42,268 nt of DNA, from the IMG/VR virus record IMGVR_UViG_3300043411_000628, positions 1 to 42,268 of that record; one strand, written 5' to 3'. This DNA comes from a virus. Below the pieces are notes generated by a model that worked only from the letters and a program-made list of their open reading frames with translations, did no database searches and was not told where the DNA came from. Position numbers and translations under genes: made by a program. This document shows, piece by piece, positions 6,174 to 16,010 of this stretch (position 1 is the first letter of the stretch; the number at the start of each line of letters is the position of its first letter).

Positions 6174-8116
6174 TAGCGAGGACCTACGCAGATGATTTGA
6201 AATTCGACATTGGCCTCCGCTGCCGTATTCGCCAGTCCGGTCCAAAACCTTGCGCCGCTAATTGACGGCGGCGTTGTGTTATCAATCGCACATAGGCGTC
6301 CACCAAGGCGAGCAGTGCAGGTACAGCTAGGAGCTGCGGAAAAATATCCAGTCGAGAAAAAAGTATCAACAAGACCAGTCGAGACGTAGCTTACCGACGA
6401 AAGAAAACCTGTAGACTGCGACGTAATTGAGGCCGATCCAGAGTTCGCTACAGTGGCGCGACCTATTTTGTCTCCATTCACAGTGCCTGTCGAAACGCTG
6501 TTGGCGATCACAATCGCGGGGCTGTTCTGCGACACGTTCTTGATTGAGATGCTGACAGGGCCTTCTGCGTAACACGTACCGTTGCCGGTAACTCGTTGAC
6601 CGCGCACCACGACGTTGATTGTTCCGGCGCTCGACAGAACGAACTGTCCAGTGAGAGAACCAATACCATCGTTTGACTCAGCGGTCAGACCTCCAGGAGC
6701 CAATGCGTACACGTCACCACGGGTCGACGTCCCGTCGTAAAGCGAATAATTGCACACAGTCCGAGTGCCAGTGGTCGCAGCGCTCGACACATAGAAGCGT
6801 CCGGTCGCCTGCACTTCGTAGGTTCCGGCCGGAGCACCTGTCATCCTGATACCAAGATCATTGGCTGTCGTCGGAGCAAGCGCCTGTCCTTCAAGCGTGT
6901 TCGTCCCAAATCCTGCGACGTTGAACGCAGCGACGGCACCTGTATTTGTCGCCGACCCCGATGCGAAATAAATCGAGCCGCGCTTCGAGATGGCGTCGAT
7001 TGATGCTGTGGTCTGAGCCTTAAACGCGGTACATGGAACAGTGAATGAACCACTCACACGGTCATTGTTGGCCCATGTGAATGGAATCGTTGTGCTGATA
7101 GCTGCATCAACCTGGACGTGGTTTCCACCAGCTCCTACGTCATCGGTCCACGTGCGCATAAGAACGGACGTCGTATCATTATAGACAATCGATCCGCCCC
7201 ACTGCCCAGTACCTACGTCGTAAAGACGTGCGTTTGAATTAGGAAGACCTACGCCTGTCGCGTATCCAGTCGGAAGCTGAGTCGTGTCGATTTCCGAGCA
7301 AGCCGATGGGATTGATACCGATGCGACGCCGCCTGTGAATACAGTCGTGAATGTCGCGTCGAACTGAACTTCTACGTTTGTCCCATTTTGTCGGTATTTT
7401 CCATATGCAGTCGTTGAGCCGCCAGTCAGACCGATCGACGGCGTATAGCTCACCCACTCACTGATTAGCTGCGTGCTGCCCTGCCCGCGATCAATTCCAA
7501 GGTAACAGTCGTCAATGTAGAAAACAGGCTCGCCAGCCGTACCGGCCAAGAACCTGATCGAGATGCTTCCGCTTGTTGGAGAAGGGAATCTCAGCGTGTT
7601 TCGAACGTAGTATGTCGAATCCGTTGTGATGAGCTGTTCGGCCAGGACGTTCGTTCCGTCATAAGCCTGGATCTTGTAAAGACCAGCACTCGTGTTCTTG
7701 ATGTCGCACGAAGCCTCAAGCGTCTTTCCAATGAATCCATTTGGCACGGCCACCGCAGCCGATGTCACCGTTCCGTTCGTTGCCGCTGCGTCGTAAGACA
7801 GAGCGTAAGATCCAGATCCGACATTTGCCGCTGTGCTGGTACGGCTGACGGTTCCGGCCAAAGCAATGACCCATACCGCAGTCGGGTCGGACGACTCGAA
7901 CCCTGGATCTTTGAGCAGGTTCTTGTTTCCAGTCTCGATCAGCGCAGTTGTGCCACTTGGTTTGGTGAACTGGTTGAACGGTGCCTGGAAATCAAAGGTC
8001 GTGCTCTTTGAAGTATCAAGCTGGCTCTTGGTTGAGGTCGGAGGAAGGCCCGCCGCCGCGATATTCGCTAATAGGAAGGTCATTACAATAACCCACGTCG
8101 TAGTCAATCTCGTCAT
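6173..8116 (-). CDS. Large tail/surface protein with N-terminal signal peptide and carbohydrate-binding-like domain
   Basis: A 647-residue protein with a classical signal peptide (basic MTRLTTTWVIVMTFLLANIAAA, cut near residue 22), which is most unusual inside a virion operon. After a linker comes a module opening NLLKDPGFESSDPTAVW, typical of CBM-like jelly-roll domains (about 65-210) and closing with FYIDDCYLG. Beta-rich, Ser/Thr/Gly-rich regions with paired Cys follow to the C-terminus. It lies between repeat-containing structural proteins and lysis genes. It may be a receptor-binding tail protein whose leader is a relic, or an exported host-surface adhesin or exclusion protein. A good AGGGGTGAC precedes the ATG. 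Confidence 0.6.
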   Translation of the reverse strand: MTRLTTTWVIVMTFLLANIAAAGLPPTSTKSQLDTSKSTTFDFQAPFNQFTKPSGTTALIETGNKNLLKDPGFESSDPTAVWVIALAGTVSRTSTAANVGSGSYALSYDAAATNGTVTSAAVAVPNGFIGKTLEASCDIKNTSAGLYKIQAYDGTNVLAEQLITTDSTYYVRNTLRFPSPTSGSISIRFLAGTAGEPVFYIDDCYLGIDRGQGSTQLISEWVSYTPSIGLTGGSTTAYGKYRQNGTNVEVQFDATFTTVFTGGVASVSIPSACSEIDTTQLPTGYATGVGLPNSNARLYDVGTGQWGGSIVYNDTTSVLMRTWTDDVGAGGNHVQVDAAISTTIPFTWANNDRVSGSFTVPCTAFKAQTTASIDAISKRGSIYFASGSATNTGAVAAFNVAGFGTNTLEGQALAPTTANDLGIRMTGAPAGTYEVQATGRFYVSSAATTGTRTVCNYSLYDGTSTRGDVYALAPGGLTAESNDGIGSLTGQFVLSSAGTINVVVRGQRVTGNGTCYAEGPVSISIKNVSQNSPAIVIANSVSTGTVNGDKIGRATVANSGSASITSQSTGFLSSVSYVSTGLVDTFFSTGYFSAAPSCTCTARLGGRLCAIDNTTPPSISGARFWTGLANTAAEANVEFQIICVGPR

Positions 8117-8126
8117 ACGTCACCCC

Positions 8127-9011
8127 TTAGGCGCTGAGAATCCATTGAATGAAGAATGCGTTTGTTCCTGATGTAATCGCGCAAACCGATACGTTCGCCG
8201 CACACGGAAGGTATCCAGTGTCTCGGCCTGGTTCCAAGCGTCCACCGACAGAGGTCGAGGCCGTGGCTCCGATGGCAAACCGGATTGTGTGCGTATTGTC
8301 AGTGTCTGCGTAAAGGATGAATCCGACCGCATTCGCTGGGGCCGTGGCCGTTGAAGCCGTGGTTGCAGTCAAAGACGTGTTCGCAGCGCTTCCAGCCGTG
8401 TTTACCGGGGCCTTGGTCGCGATCGCAGCCTGGTCAGAGGCGACGACAACCGCAAAGCTGTTCGCCGAAGTCTTTGAGCCAAGTGACGACGGAACCAGAG
8501 CAATCAACGACGTGAATCGCTGAGCGATTCGCTGAAGCCTGCCGTTGAGGCCGCTCGATGCGGTGTCAGTGACTGGTGCGGTCTCTGTCACAGCTCCAAG
8601 AAGAACACCATTGGCAAGCTGGGTTGCCTCAAGAGCTGCCCCAGTTGGCAGAGGAAGTGAGGCCACGCTTACTGGCACCGCCGAGGCCCTGAGTTCAGTG
8701 TCGGTCAAAGGACCAGAAACCGGCACAGCCGTGGCCCGAAGCTGAACATCGGTGAGCGGCCCTGATACAGGAACCGCTGTCGCCCTAAGTTGAGTATCAG
8801 TCAGCGGACCGGAAACTGGGACTGCTGATTGGTTCGATGCGATAACGACTGGGACGCTCGCCGCCATTGCCGCCTGGCCAAGAGCAGGCGTCTTTAGATC
8901 GACAGACTCTACTGCCGTCTCAATGTTGTTTGCGTGAGCATCAACAGAAAGGAGCGTGGTTTCAGTAGCAAGTCCACCGCCAGTAGCAAATGCCTGATTA
9001 AGTGTAGACAT
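8127..9011 (-). CDS. Tail/structural protein with tandem AVPVSGPLTD repeats
   Basis: A 294-residue, Ala/Ser/Thr-rich, lysine-poor protein. Residues 63-110 carry three tandem 16-residue repeats (AVPVSGPLTDTQLRAT and close variants), followed by the partial AVPVS. Such PVSGPLTDxxLRA repeats are familiar from phage virion appendage proteins and probably form a repeated beta or fibrous stalk. The C-terminus (TDNTHTIRFAIGATAS, GRLEPG, NAFFIQWILS) looks like a compact beta domain. It is separated by nine bases from its upstream neighbour, with AAGGAG ahead of the ATG. Confidence 0.7.
   Translation of the reverse strand: MSTLNQAFATGGGLATETTLLSVDAHANNIETAVESVDLKTPALGQAAMAASVPVVIASNQSAVPVSGPLTDTQLRATAVPVSGPLTDVQLRATAVPVSGPLTDTELRASAVPVSVASLPLPTGAALEATQLANGVLLGAVTETAPVTDTASSGLNGRLQRIAQRFTSLIALVPSSLGSKTSANSFAVVVASDQAAIATKAPVNTAGSAANTSLTATTASTATAPANAVGFILYADTDNTHTIRFAIGATASTSVGGRLEPGRDTGYLPCAANVSVCAITSGTNAFFIQWILSA
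8682..8825 (-). repeat. Three tandem 48-bp repeats inside the structural gene
   Basis: Three consecutive 48-bp units encode AVPVSGPLTD(T/V)(Q/E)LRA(T/S). The units are similar but not identical at the DNA level, so duplication is not very recent. Repeat number could change by recombination and alter stalk length. Confidence 0.8.
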
Positions 9012-9020
9012 CGATTCTCC

Positions 9021-9734
9021 TTACCAGATGTGGATAATTGGCGTGACCCCACCGGAGCCGCCAGAAAAAGTTGCTCCAGATGCCGTCGCAGTTGAGGCAG
9101 TGCCAGCGTCAAGCGCCACCGCATTCCCATCTGTTCCGCCAAAGATCGAAGTGAAATCAGTTTGAGCCGCTGCGGCTACGGCCACGATATTCGGGTCACT
9201 TGAGTTCACTGCTGCCGCGAAATTCGTCATTGTGTTCGAAAGCGCTGCGCCGATGTCGACTTTGATTCGGCCAACAGCCACACTCATGTCGCTCGAAAAC
9301 TCATACGTGACTCCGTTCAGAACAACGTACTCACCATTCAGCGGTTGGCCGGAGAAAGCGAAGTTCGCAGTGGCAAGAGCTCCGGAGTTTCCACTGAGTT
9401 TTGCACGTAGCTTTGTGGCCATCTGAATAGAGGCAGACTCGTCTTCAAACGCACCGAAGGTTTGTGCGTCAAACGTCACAAGTCCGCTCGGGAGAAGGTC
9501 GATGCAGATGTCGTCAGCGAAGTCGTCGCCGATTGCGATCTGAATCCTAAGAGTGGATGATGGGTTTTCCACCATCAGACCGTTGAAGACGCGACCAACT
9601 GGGAAGTCGATCATATCTCTGAAGTAGGTCCCACTGCCTAAGATCTTCGATCTACAGCAAAGAGGGATTCCCATCGCCCGGTTAAACGGGCTGTTATTCG
9701 CATCCTGTGGAAGCTTTGCGTTCACATTGGTCAT
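9021..9734 (-). CDS. Virion structural protein
   Basis: A 237-residue protein whose C-terminal half has a pattern seen in many phage structural proteins: a 'NGVTYEFSSD' strand, an 'IGAALSNTMTNFAAAVNSSD' helix, 'IVAVAAAAQTD', then 'GGTDGNAVALDAG' and 'SGATFSGGSGG'. A related block occurs in the tail fibre at 39603-42173, suggesting a shared interaction module. The N-terminus has Cys pairs (GIPLCCRS). Its ATG overlaps the stop upstream (ATGA). It is probably a tail or decoration protein; the exact place in the virion is unknown. Confidence 0.65.
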   Translation of the reverse strand: MTNVNAKLPQDANNSPFNRAMGIPLCCRSKILGSGTYFRDMIDFPVGRVFNGLMVENPSSTLRIQIAIGDDFADDICIDLLPSGLVTFDAQTFGAFEDESASIQMATKLRAKLSGNSGALATANFAFSGQPLNGEYVVLNGVTYEFSSDMSVAVGRIKVDIGAALSNTMTNFAAAVNSSDPNIVAVAAAAQTDFTSIFGGTDGNAVALDAGTASTATASGATFSGGSGGVTPIIHIW

Positions 9735-12700
9735 TGCCCCTCCATCAACATCTGAGACTTGATTCTTCCAGCCTCTAGAGCCGGAGCCGACTCCATCAGC
9801 ATATTCTGATTGTCAGCTTCTTCTGCGGTCAACGGCTTCTCTGGCTGGATCGCATTCTTAATCATGTCGATAGCCATGCCGCCGGATTTTTGCTGAGAAA
9901 TGTAGTACCCGTAAAACGTGCTGAGTGCCGCGTTTCGCTGGTAAAGCTCTCCAAGTTCGGCAACCAAGTCAGCCGTCTTCTTGTCGCCAATATCCATCCT
10001 TTGTTTTATCAGCTTTGGCGTAGCGAGAGGGTCGCGCAGGACGTTGGCCTGGATGTTCACGGTCTCCATTGCCTTCTGTGATTTCAAGATCTGTCGCTGG
10101 ACTGCGGCCATCCTTGTCACAATCGCTCGATCCATGTCGTTCATTCGAACTAGACCAAGAGACATATCGCGCATTCTGGACTTTACGAAGTTCCCGAAGA
10201 TTGCGTCCTTGTCGCCAAGCGCATCCTTGTTCGTGATGTATGGCTCTTTGAACTGGCCAAACATCACCGCATTGTAGAACCAATTTGGAGATACGTTCTC
10301 TCTTAAGAACTTGCCAAACTCTTGCGCATTATTCGTGAGCATTGCGGCTGATGTGTTTCCTGAAGCCTCGGCAAAGGTCTTCGCCATAAGCGGAGTGACG
10401 AAATCAAGAGGCAATGCTCGGACCTCGTCTGGGCTCTTCATCTGCGCAATGGTGAGAGGGATCTTGATCGATGGCGGGATCAACTGCCGAAGCTGATCGC
10501 CAAGGAACGAATCCCATTTCGATTTGTACGTTTCCGAATCAAGTCTGGCTGCCTCGAACTCAGGGTCCTGCGGAGCGTCGGCCTGTGACGAAGCTGTAGT
10601 CGCCATCGCCAGCGCCTGGATAAGAGGGTGCACGTTGTCGAGAGGATTCAGGAACGACTTCACTGAGTTTACGACGAACGGAGCCTCCGCAAGAAGCTGC
10701 CTTCCGCCTGGAAGTGCGTCGCCGATTACGTAGTGGTCAGCATACGGAGGGAGAGTCGTCTTTAACGCCTGCCGCTCCTCGTATGAATCGACGAATGCGC
10801 CATCAAGAATCTGGTTCACGTAATGCGGAAGCGTGATCGGAGTCAGATCAAGCTTCGCAGCGCGTCCGGCAACGCTCTCGAGCGTCTTCATCGAGAAAGA
10901 AGAAAACGGGATTGCCTTCGATACCGCTCGCTGGCCCTTCGGCATGTCGCGGAAATCGTAGAAGTACATCCCGACCCGCTCTTTTGCTCCTTCGAGAGAG
11001 TATCCTTTCTCGAGAGAGTCGAAAAAGAGGCCGCTGCGGAAGATGTTGTCGTTCTGTTCAGCGAGATGGCGGTTAAACTTAAACAAAGTGACTTTGTCTG
11101 TCAGAGTTTTTGCCCTGTATTTAAGCTTATCTCGTGTCGATTTGGTCGTGGCCACCTGATCCCAGATGTCACTGATGACGTCTGCCTCATTCGTGTGCGA
11201 ACCGCCGAGAATTCCGATATCAGCCATCGTATTGTAAAGCTCTTCGCCGCCAATCGAGATTTGCTGAGCGCCCTTCCCAAAGGTGTACGTCGACCCACGG
11301 ACCTTGGCCGAGTTGTTTCTTGCGTCGAACAGGAACTTTGAAGCACGAGGGATCTGGGCCAGGTCTCCACGCGCAGTCATGTGCGTCGTCAAGTTTCCAA
11401 AGGCGTTCATGCCCTGGTATCCAGGGCCGAACAGAGCGGAGTTCCTGAACCAGTACCCGTAGGCATCAATTGCCTGGCGGGCAATCCCACCCTTTTCTCG
11501 CTGCATGACGTAGTTGATTCTCGTTGCAACGTCTTCCGGGAAATAAATGGTAGCGCCGCTCTCGATCGCAGTCTTGTATTGTGGAGGAAGGAACGACTTG
11601 AACTGAATGTACTCTTTCGCCTGAAGATCAGATGTCAGGCTCTTTCCAATGAGTCCGGAGCCCATCGTCGCTCCGCCACCAGACTTCTTGAACACCGGAG
11701 AAGCGTAATCTTTCCAGTCCATTTTGACGAATCCACGCCATGGATCTTCGTCGATGTACGAAGCTTTTAGCGCCTTGAACGCTGGACCATCGTACTCCTC
11801 AGACATCGCTCCAAGCTTTCCGCCAGGCCTTTTGATTACAGCCAGCGGCCAGATCTCCTGAAAGAGATCGTGCTGCGCGATGATGTTGTCCATGTCTTCG
11901 ATCCGAGAATACGAAGCCGAGATCGGATCTGTGATGAAGATTGGCTTATCGAGGCCAGATGCTTTCTTCACTGAGTCGATGATCGTGTGTGTGCTCCTGC
12001 GATCAGCACGACCAACCTGAGTGCGGTCGATTAGTCCCATCTCCGCCTGATGATCTTCCCATGCAGTCATGGCCGAAGAGTATTTCGGCTTTCCTGCATC
12101 ATCGATGTAGTCAGGGTTCAGGATGTGAGGGAAATATCCCATCGCCCGCTCGTTCACTGGGATCGTTTCGTCGAATGGGTTTAGAACATTGAACGGGATT
12201 CCGCGTTTTTCCATCTCCGCTACGCGAGAATTGAACTGCTCGCGAATCAATCGAACACGCTGCGCAGCCTTCGGATTCTTCATCTCAAGCTGGGCCATTG
12301 TCTGGTCAGCAAGCTGGCGAGTTTGCGATAGCTCTGTCGCCTGCTTTTTTACTCCAAGTGGCAAGTATCCAGGCGTCACTTCTGCGCGAAGCTCGGCGGG
12401 GCCGTACTTCGCCAAAAGCGTTGCATCATCTTGAGTCGGCATTTGATTGAGCCACTTGACCATGAGGTCAGATGTCTCAGGATCATTGCCTACTTCTTTT
12501 ACAGACTCATCCATCTGGCGAAGAGCCCAGTTCGAGTTACCAGCCTTTTTGTTGATGTACTTGTTTGACGACGAATCCCACAGCGGACGCGTGGTGAACG
12601 TCTTCATCGCCTGGTATCCGCTTGATAGCGCGTCGCCAATGTCTGCGCCAATCTGGGCAGCAGTTTGGAGACCTTCTGATTTTGCAAGAACACTTCCGGC

Positions 12701-13987
12701 AACACGGTTTGCGCTGCTGAAAGCCCAATCCTTCACACCCAACGCACCTTCTGCCGCCCAGCGGGTTCCCTGCCCAAAGAGCGGGACCTGCTGTTCGATG
12801 GCGATGTTTGTGAGCGGAAGCCTGAATCCAAAATTGAGACTCATCTCTTTATCGGCAAGAGATCTTACGAGACCCTTCTCTGCCTGACGAGATCGGATCA
12901 CCGACGAAACCTGTTCACCAAGAGCTGGGTCGACGCGCGAAAATCGATCAACAATTTCTCCGTCAAGACCCTGAAGCCCACGCTCAGACACGGCCTTCGA
13001 CAGCGTATTCATCGCCTCGTCAGCAACCTCAAGATTCTGGATTCGTCCAGGTTCGCGCACAAGCCTTACGATGTCGTTCTGCGCAAGAAGAGCTTGACGC
13101 TCAGCCCTTGCCAAGAGCTTTGGGTCAGTGATGACACGGTTCCCCATCTTTACCGTGCCTTCTTTGAAGATGTTCTTCATCACTGGACCTGCGCCGAATG
13201 TCAGATACGACAATGGGTCCATCGCCACATCAGCAGCAAAGCCCATCACACCTCGACCGATCTTTCCTGCTGCCGTTTCTGGAATCCAGAAGTAGTCAAC
13301 GAGGTCTGATCCATGAAGCTGTGTCTGAGAAAGAAGCTCGATCGCGTCTTTTCGTGGGATCGCTCCAATGCCAGACAATGCGCCAAGGCTTGCTCTTGCG
13401 ACAAACTGTTCCGGAGCCGAAACAGTGTCGCCGAGTTTCTCAAGCACTCCGGCGTTTCCTTCGCCCCAGGTGAAGGCCTTGCCTTTCACCATCGCGGCCA
13501 CGTTCATTTCAGCAAGAGACTTATCCATGACGTCCATTGCCTGCATGTCGGCAAGGATCTGTGGATTTACATCACCTGTTCGGCGCGTTTTTGCGTCGCC
13601 CTCTTTCACGCGAAGGACGTCAAATGCGTTCTGAAGAAACATCTCAGACGCGGCGGCCATCTTGTTGCCAATGCCAGGCTCCACCTTTCCCGAGCGAACC
13701 TCTTCAGGCGTGGCGCTTCCTTCTTTTAGGAGCTGATTCATCGCCTCGGTACGAATGTTGTCGGACGACAGTGACGACAATGAGCCGTAGATGTCTGCCG
13801 CTTTGTCGACAATTGGTCGAGCGATGTTCTCTTGAAACCAGCTAGGCTGATTTGGATCTTCTGGCTGCATGTCAGCGATTGCCTTCAGGTCGCTATCGCC
13901 GAGATCCTCAAGAGTCCCGCCGTTTGCAATCTTCTGAAGACCTTCGTCAGACAGAGCGTTCAGCTCTGCATCTGAAAGTTCTTCCAT
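9731..13987 (-). CDS. Giant internal virion (DNA ejection) protein
   Basis: At 1418 residues this is the largest product here. The N-terminus has short repeats of the 'LSDAELNALSDEGLQ' type common in podovirus internal virion proteins, followed by long mixed helical regions without transmembrane spans or a recognisable lytic-transglycosylase motif. Size, position after two Gln-rich internal proteins and late-operon context fit an inner-core/ejectosome protein (role comparable to T7 gp16 or the large ejection proteins of P22-like and N4-like phages). It would enter the host with the genome and help form the DNA channel. Starts with TAATG overlap. Confidence 0.7.
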   Translation of the reverse strand: MEELSDAELNALSDEGLQKIANGGTLEDLGDSDLKAIADMQPEDPNQPSWFQENIARPIVDKAADIYGSLSSLSSDNIRTEAMNQLLKEGSATPEEVRSGKVEPGIGNKMAAASEMFLQNAFDVLRVKEGDAKTRRTGDVNPQILADMQAMDVMDKSLAEMNVAAMVKGKAFTWGEGNAGVLEKLGDTVSAPEQFVARASLGALSGIGAIPRKDAIELLSQTQLHGSDLVDYFWIPETAAGKIGRGVMGFAADVAMDPLSYLTFGAGPVMKNIFKEGTVKMGNRVITDPKLLARAERQALLAQNDIVRLVREPGRIQNLEVADEAMNTLSKAVSERGLQGLDGEIVDRFSRVDPALGEQVSSVIRSRQAEKGLVRSLADKEMSLNFGFRLPLTNIAIEQQVPLFGQGTRWAAEGALGVKDWAFSSANRVAGSVLAKSEGLQTAAQIGADIGDALSSGYQAMKTFTTRPLWDSSSNKYINKKAGNSNWALRQMDESVKEVGNDPETSDLMVKWLNQMPTQDDATLLAKYGPAELRAEVTPGYLPLGVKKQATELSQTRQLADQTMAQLEMKNPKAAQRVRLIREQFNSRVAEMEKRGIPFNVLNPFDETIPVNERAMGYFPHILNPDYIDDAGKPKYSSAMTAWEDHQAEMGLIDRTQVGRADRRSTHTIIDSVKKASGLDKPIFITDPISASYSRIEDMDNIIAQHDLFQEIWPLAVIKRPGGKLGAMSEEYDGPAFKALKASYIDEDPWRGFVKMDWKDYASPVFKKSGGGATMGSGLIGKSLTSDLQAKEYIQFKSFLPPQYKTAIESGATIYFPEDVATRINYVMQREKGGIARQAIDAYGYWFRNSALFGPGYQGMNAFGNLTTHMTARGDLAQIPRASKFLFDARNNSAKVRGSTYTFGKGAQQISIGGEELYNTMADIGILGGSHTNEADVISDIWDQVATTKSTRDKLKYRAKTLTDKVTLFKFNRHLAEQNDNIFRSGLFFDSLEKGYSLEGAKERVGMYFYDFRDMPKGQRAVSKAIPFSSFSMKTLESVAGRAAKLDLTPITLPHYVNQILDGAFVDSYEERQALKTTLPPYADHYVIGDALPGGRQLLAEAPFVVNSVKSFLNPLDNVHPLIQALAMATTASSQADAPQDPEFEAARLDSETYKSKWDSFLGDQLRQLIPPSIKIPLTIAQMKSPDEVRALPLDFVTPLMAKTFAEASGNTSAAMLTNNAQEFGKFLRENVSPNWFYNAVMFGQFKEPYITNKDALGDKDAIFGNFVKSRMRDMSLGLVRMNDMDRAIVTRMAAVQRQILKSQKAMETVNIQANVLRDPLATPKLIKQRMDIGDKKTADLVAELGELYQRNAALSTFYGYYISQQKSGGMAIDMIKNAIQPEKPLTAEEADNQNMLMESAPALEAGRIKSQMLMEGQ

Positions 13988-15357
13988 TACTTACCTCCAC
14001 GGGCCTTTAGAAGTTCTGCTGCGCGGTTTTTCGCTCCGCCAGACTGTTGCTGCTGTCCGCCGCCACTCGTGATGATGTTGCCGAACCCTTCGAAGTTTTG
14101 ACGAACATCCGGCCATTTCGATCCAAGATCGTACAGGCGCTTTGCCTCTTCGATCGTCGGACCGTATTGGCCAGGATTCATTCTCACTATTCGAGAGACG
14201 TTCTCTGGTGTCATGAAGCGGAAGTTCTTCACGACGTCAGCCTGGAGTCGGTCGTATTTGTCCTGAAACCGCATCAACTGATCGCGATAATTCTTCTTGT
14301 TCGGATCTTCTTTTCCAGCTCCTGCTGAGCGCGGACGATTCGCCATCATCGATGCCTTCAAGATGTCGACCATCGCCTGTTGTTGTGCGATCTGAGCCTT
14401 GAGCTGGTTCTCCGCATTCGATGCGCCAGCTTTTGCAGCAAGATCTGCCGCACGTTGAAGCGTCTCGATCTGCATCTGAGCCTTCTTCATCTCCATCTCA
14501 GCAGATGTCTCTTGCGACTTCTGGTTCATTTGAGCAGCCTGTTTTGCGGCCAAAAACTGAGTTTGCTCAAGCTCTCCGAGAGCCTTCATGGTGTCGCCAG
14601 TTTGAATGCCAAGACCTGGGATTGACCCTGTGCGAACCATTGAATCAAACATCATTCGGCGCATCTCTGGGTTGCGAAGAGCGCTGTATGGAGATCCTTT
14701 GAACTCACCGGAAACGAAGTTGAGCGCCTGCTCCGCATTCGGATCAGCAACAATGGTCTCTGGCTGAAGATTGGTGACTCCGTCAGGACCTACGGCACTG
14801 TTCTGGTACGGAGAAGTTGTTCCCTCAAGTGGCTGTACGATTGATTCGACCGACTGTGGTGCGCGTCCTCCTGATCCACGAAGCTTTTCGATAGACTGCG
14901 CCTGGGTTTCTTCGCGAGAGAGCGGCTTCTGTGCCGGCTTCATCTCCCCTGACTTCATCGCCGACCCGATCATGTTTGCGCCAACGCCAATCGATGGGAT
15001 GTTCAGGTTGATGTCCGGTCGTTTTCCAGTAGCCATCTGGATGAATGCGTCGGCTGACCGAGTGTCGACTGGACCTGGAGCTTGGATTGGAGCAATACGG
15101 CTGAATGGATCAACAGCGAGGGCGAGCGCCTGCCCAATCCGTGGCTCATTTCGAACAGGGATTGCTTTCATCATCTCGAGCCCAAGCATTGCCTGGCGAT
15201 CTTCGAGGCCAGCATTCTTCAAAGCCAAATCCATCATCTGGCCCTGCGCAACGCGCTCAGCTTCGGCCTGCTTCATCGCAAGATCTTGCCCGCGCATGAA
15301 AGAATCAACGCCGCCCTGCGCGTTTGCGAGAGCAAGTCCCAAAAGCTTAGGGTCCAT
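13987..15357 (-). CDS. Internal virion protein, Gln/Ala-rich coiled coil
   Basis: A 456-residue protein with a central Lys/Gln/Ala/Met coiled coil (about 255-335: KQAAQMNQKSQETSAEMEMK and so on) and a Gly/Gln-rich C-terminus (GGGQQQQSGG). Small size of neighbours, composition and gene order (GNAT-like protein, two small Gln/Gly-rich proteins, this gene, the giant ejection protein) match the ejection-protein cluster of podoviruses, with a role comparable to T7 gp15. It overlaps both neighbours by one base. Confidence 0.65.
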   Translation of the reverse strand: MDPKLLGLALANAQGGVDSFMRGQDLAMKQAEAERVAQGQMMDLALKNAGLEDRQAMLGLEMMKAIPVRNEPRIGQALALAVDPFSRIAPIQAPGPVDTRSADAFIQMATGKRPDINLNIPSIGVGANMIGSAMKSGEMKPAQKPLSREETQAQSIEKLRGSGGRAPQSVESIVQPLEGTTSPYQNSAVGPDGVTNLQPETIVADPNAEQALNFVSGEFKGSPYSALRNPEMRRMMFDSMVRTGSIPGLGIQTGDTMKALGELEQTQFLAAKQAAQMNQKSQETSAEMEMKKAQMQIETLQRAADLAAKAGASNAENQLKAQIAQQQAMVDILKASMMANRPRSAGAGKEDPNKKNYRDQLMRFQDKYDRLQADVVKNFRFMTPENVSRIVRMNPGQYGPTIEEAKRLYDLGSKWPDVRQNFEGFGNIITSGGGQQQQSGGAKNRAAELLKARGGK

Positions 15358-16010
15358 TAGTAGCCCCCGTAGTTATAGTTTCCACCAGAGATAGGTGCGT
15401 TATAGACCATTCCGGCTGGCTGTCCTCCGCCGTATCCAGGAGATCTTGCGGCAAACCCACTCATGTAGTCGTTTGAGCGGTTCTGGTTCTGCTGGTAGTT
15501 GTATGCGGAAATTCCGGCATTCGTCAGAGCGCCGATTCCGCCAATCAACCCAGCTTGTCCTTCCATCTCTCGGTTGTAGTTGCCCATTTGAGCGGCATAG
15601 TTCTTGTCGGCCATATTCATCATCATGTTGCCTTGAGATGTTCCGCCGCTGATCGCTGCCTGGTAAGCCTGAAGACGACGCTGAAACTCACCCTCTTGGA
15701 ATTTCTTCGCAAGATCGTTCTGCGCGTTCTGCGCAAAGCCAATCCCTGCCCCAGAAGTCCCAAGACCTCGCGATGCCGCGATTCGATTTGACTGAGCGAG
15801 GGCCTGGTTCGACGCCTGCTGGTAGATGTCTGACTGAGGATCGTAAGCAGATCGAAGCATTGAGTTTCGATAAGCCAGCATCTCTGGGCTGTTCATGTAG
15901 GCCATGGCTGCAGAGTAATCTGGGCCAGACGGAGCGTTGTTCTGAGGCATAAACATCGACACCACAGATGGTGCCGCCGCGCCTAACATTGCTGCTGTGA
16001 TTGGGTCCAT
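15357..16010 (-). CDS. Small internal virion protein (gp14-like)
   Basis: A 217-residue protein beginning MDPITAAMLGAAAPSVVSMF, a Gly/Ala-rich hydrophobic helix. A helical Gln/Asn/Met-rich middle (MNSPEMLAYRNSML, QASNQALAQSNRIAASRGL) contains the 'SRGLGTSGAG' turn often seen in T7 gp14-type proteins, and the tail is Tyr/Gly/Asn-rich (NYNYGGY). It is probably the smallest ejection protein, inserted into the outer membrane. GGAGG precedes the ATG; the stop overlaps the next start. Confidence 0.6.
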   Translation of the reverse strand: MDPITAAMLGAAAPSVVSMFMPQNNAPSGPDYSAAMAYMNSPEMLAYRNSMLRSAYDPQSDIYQQASNQALAQSNRIAASRGLGTSGAGIGFAQNAQNDLAKKFQEGEFQRRLQAYQAAISGGTSQGNMMMNMADKNYAAQMGNYNREMEGQAGLIGGIGALTNAGISAYNYQQNQNRSNDYMSGFAARSPGYGGGQPAGMVYNAPISGGNYNYGGY

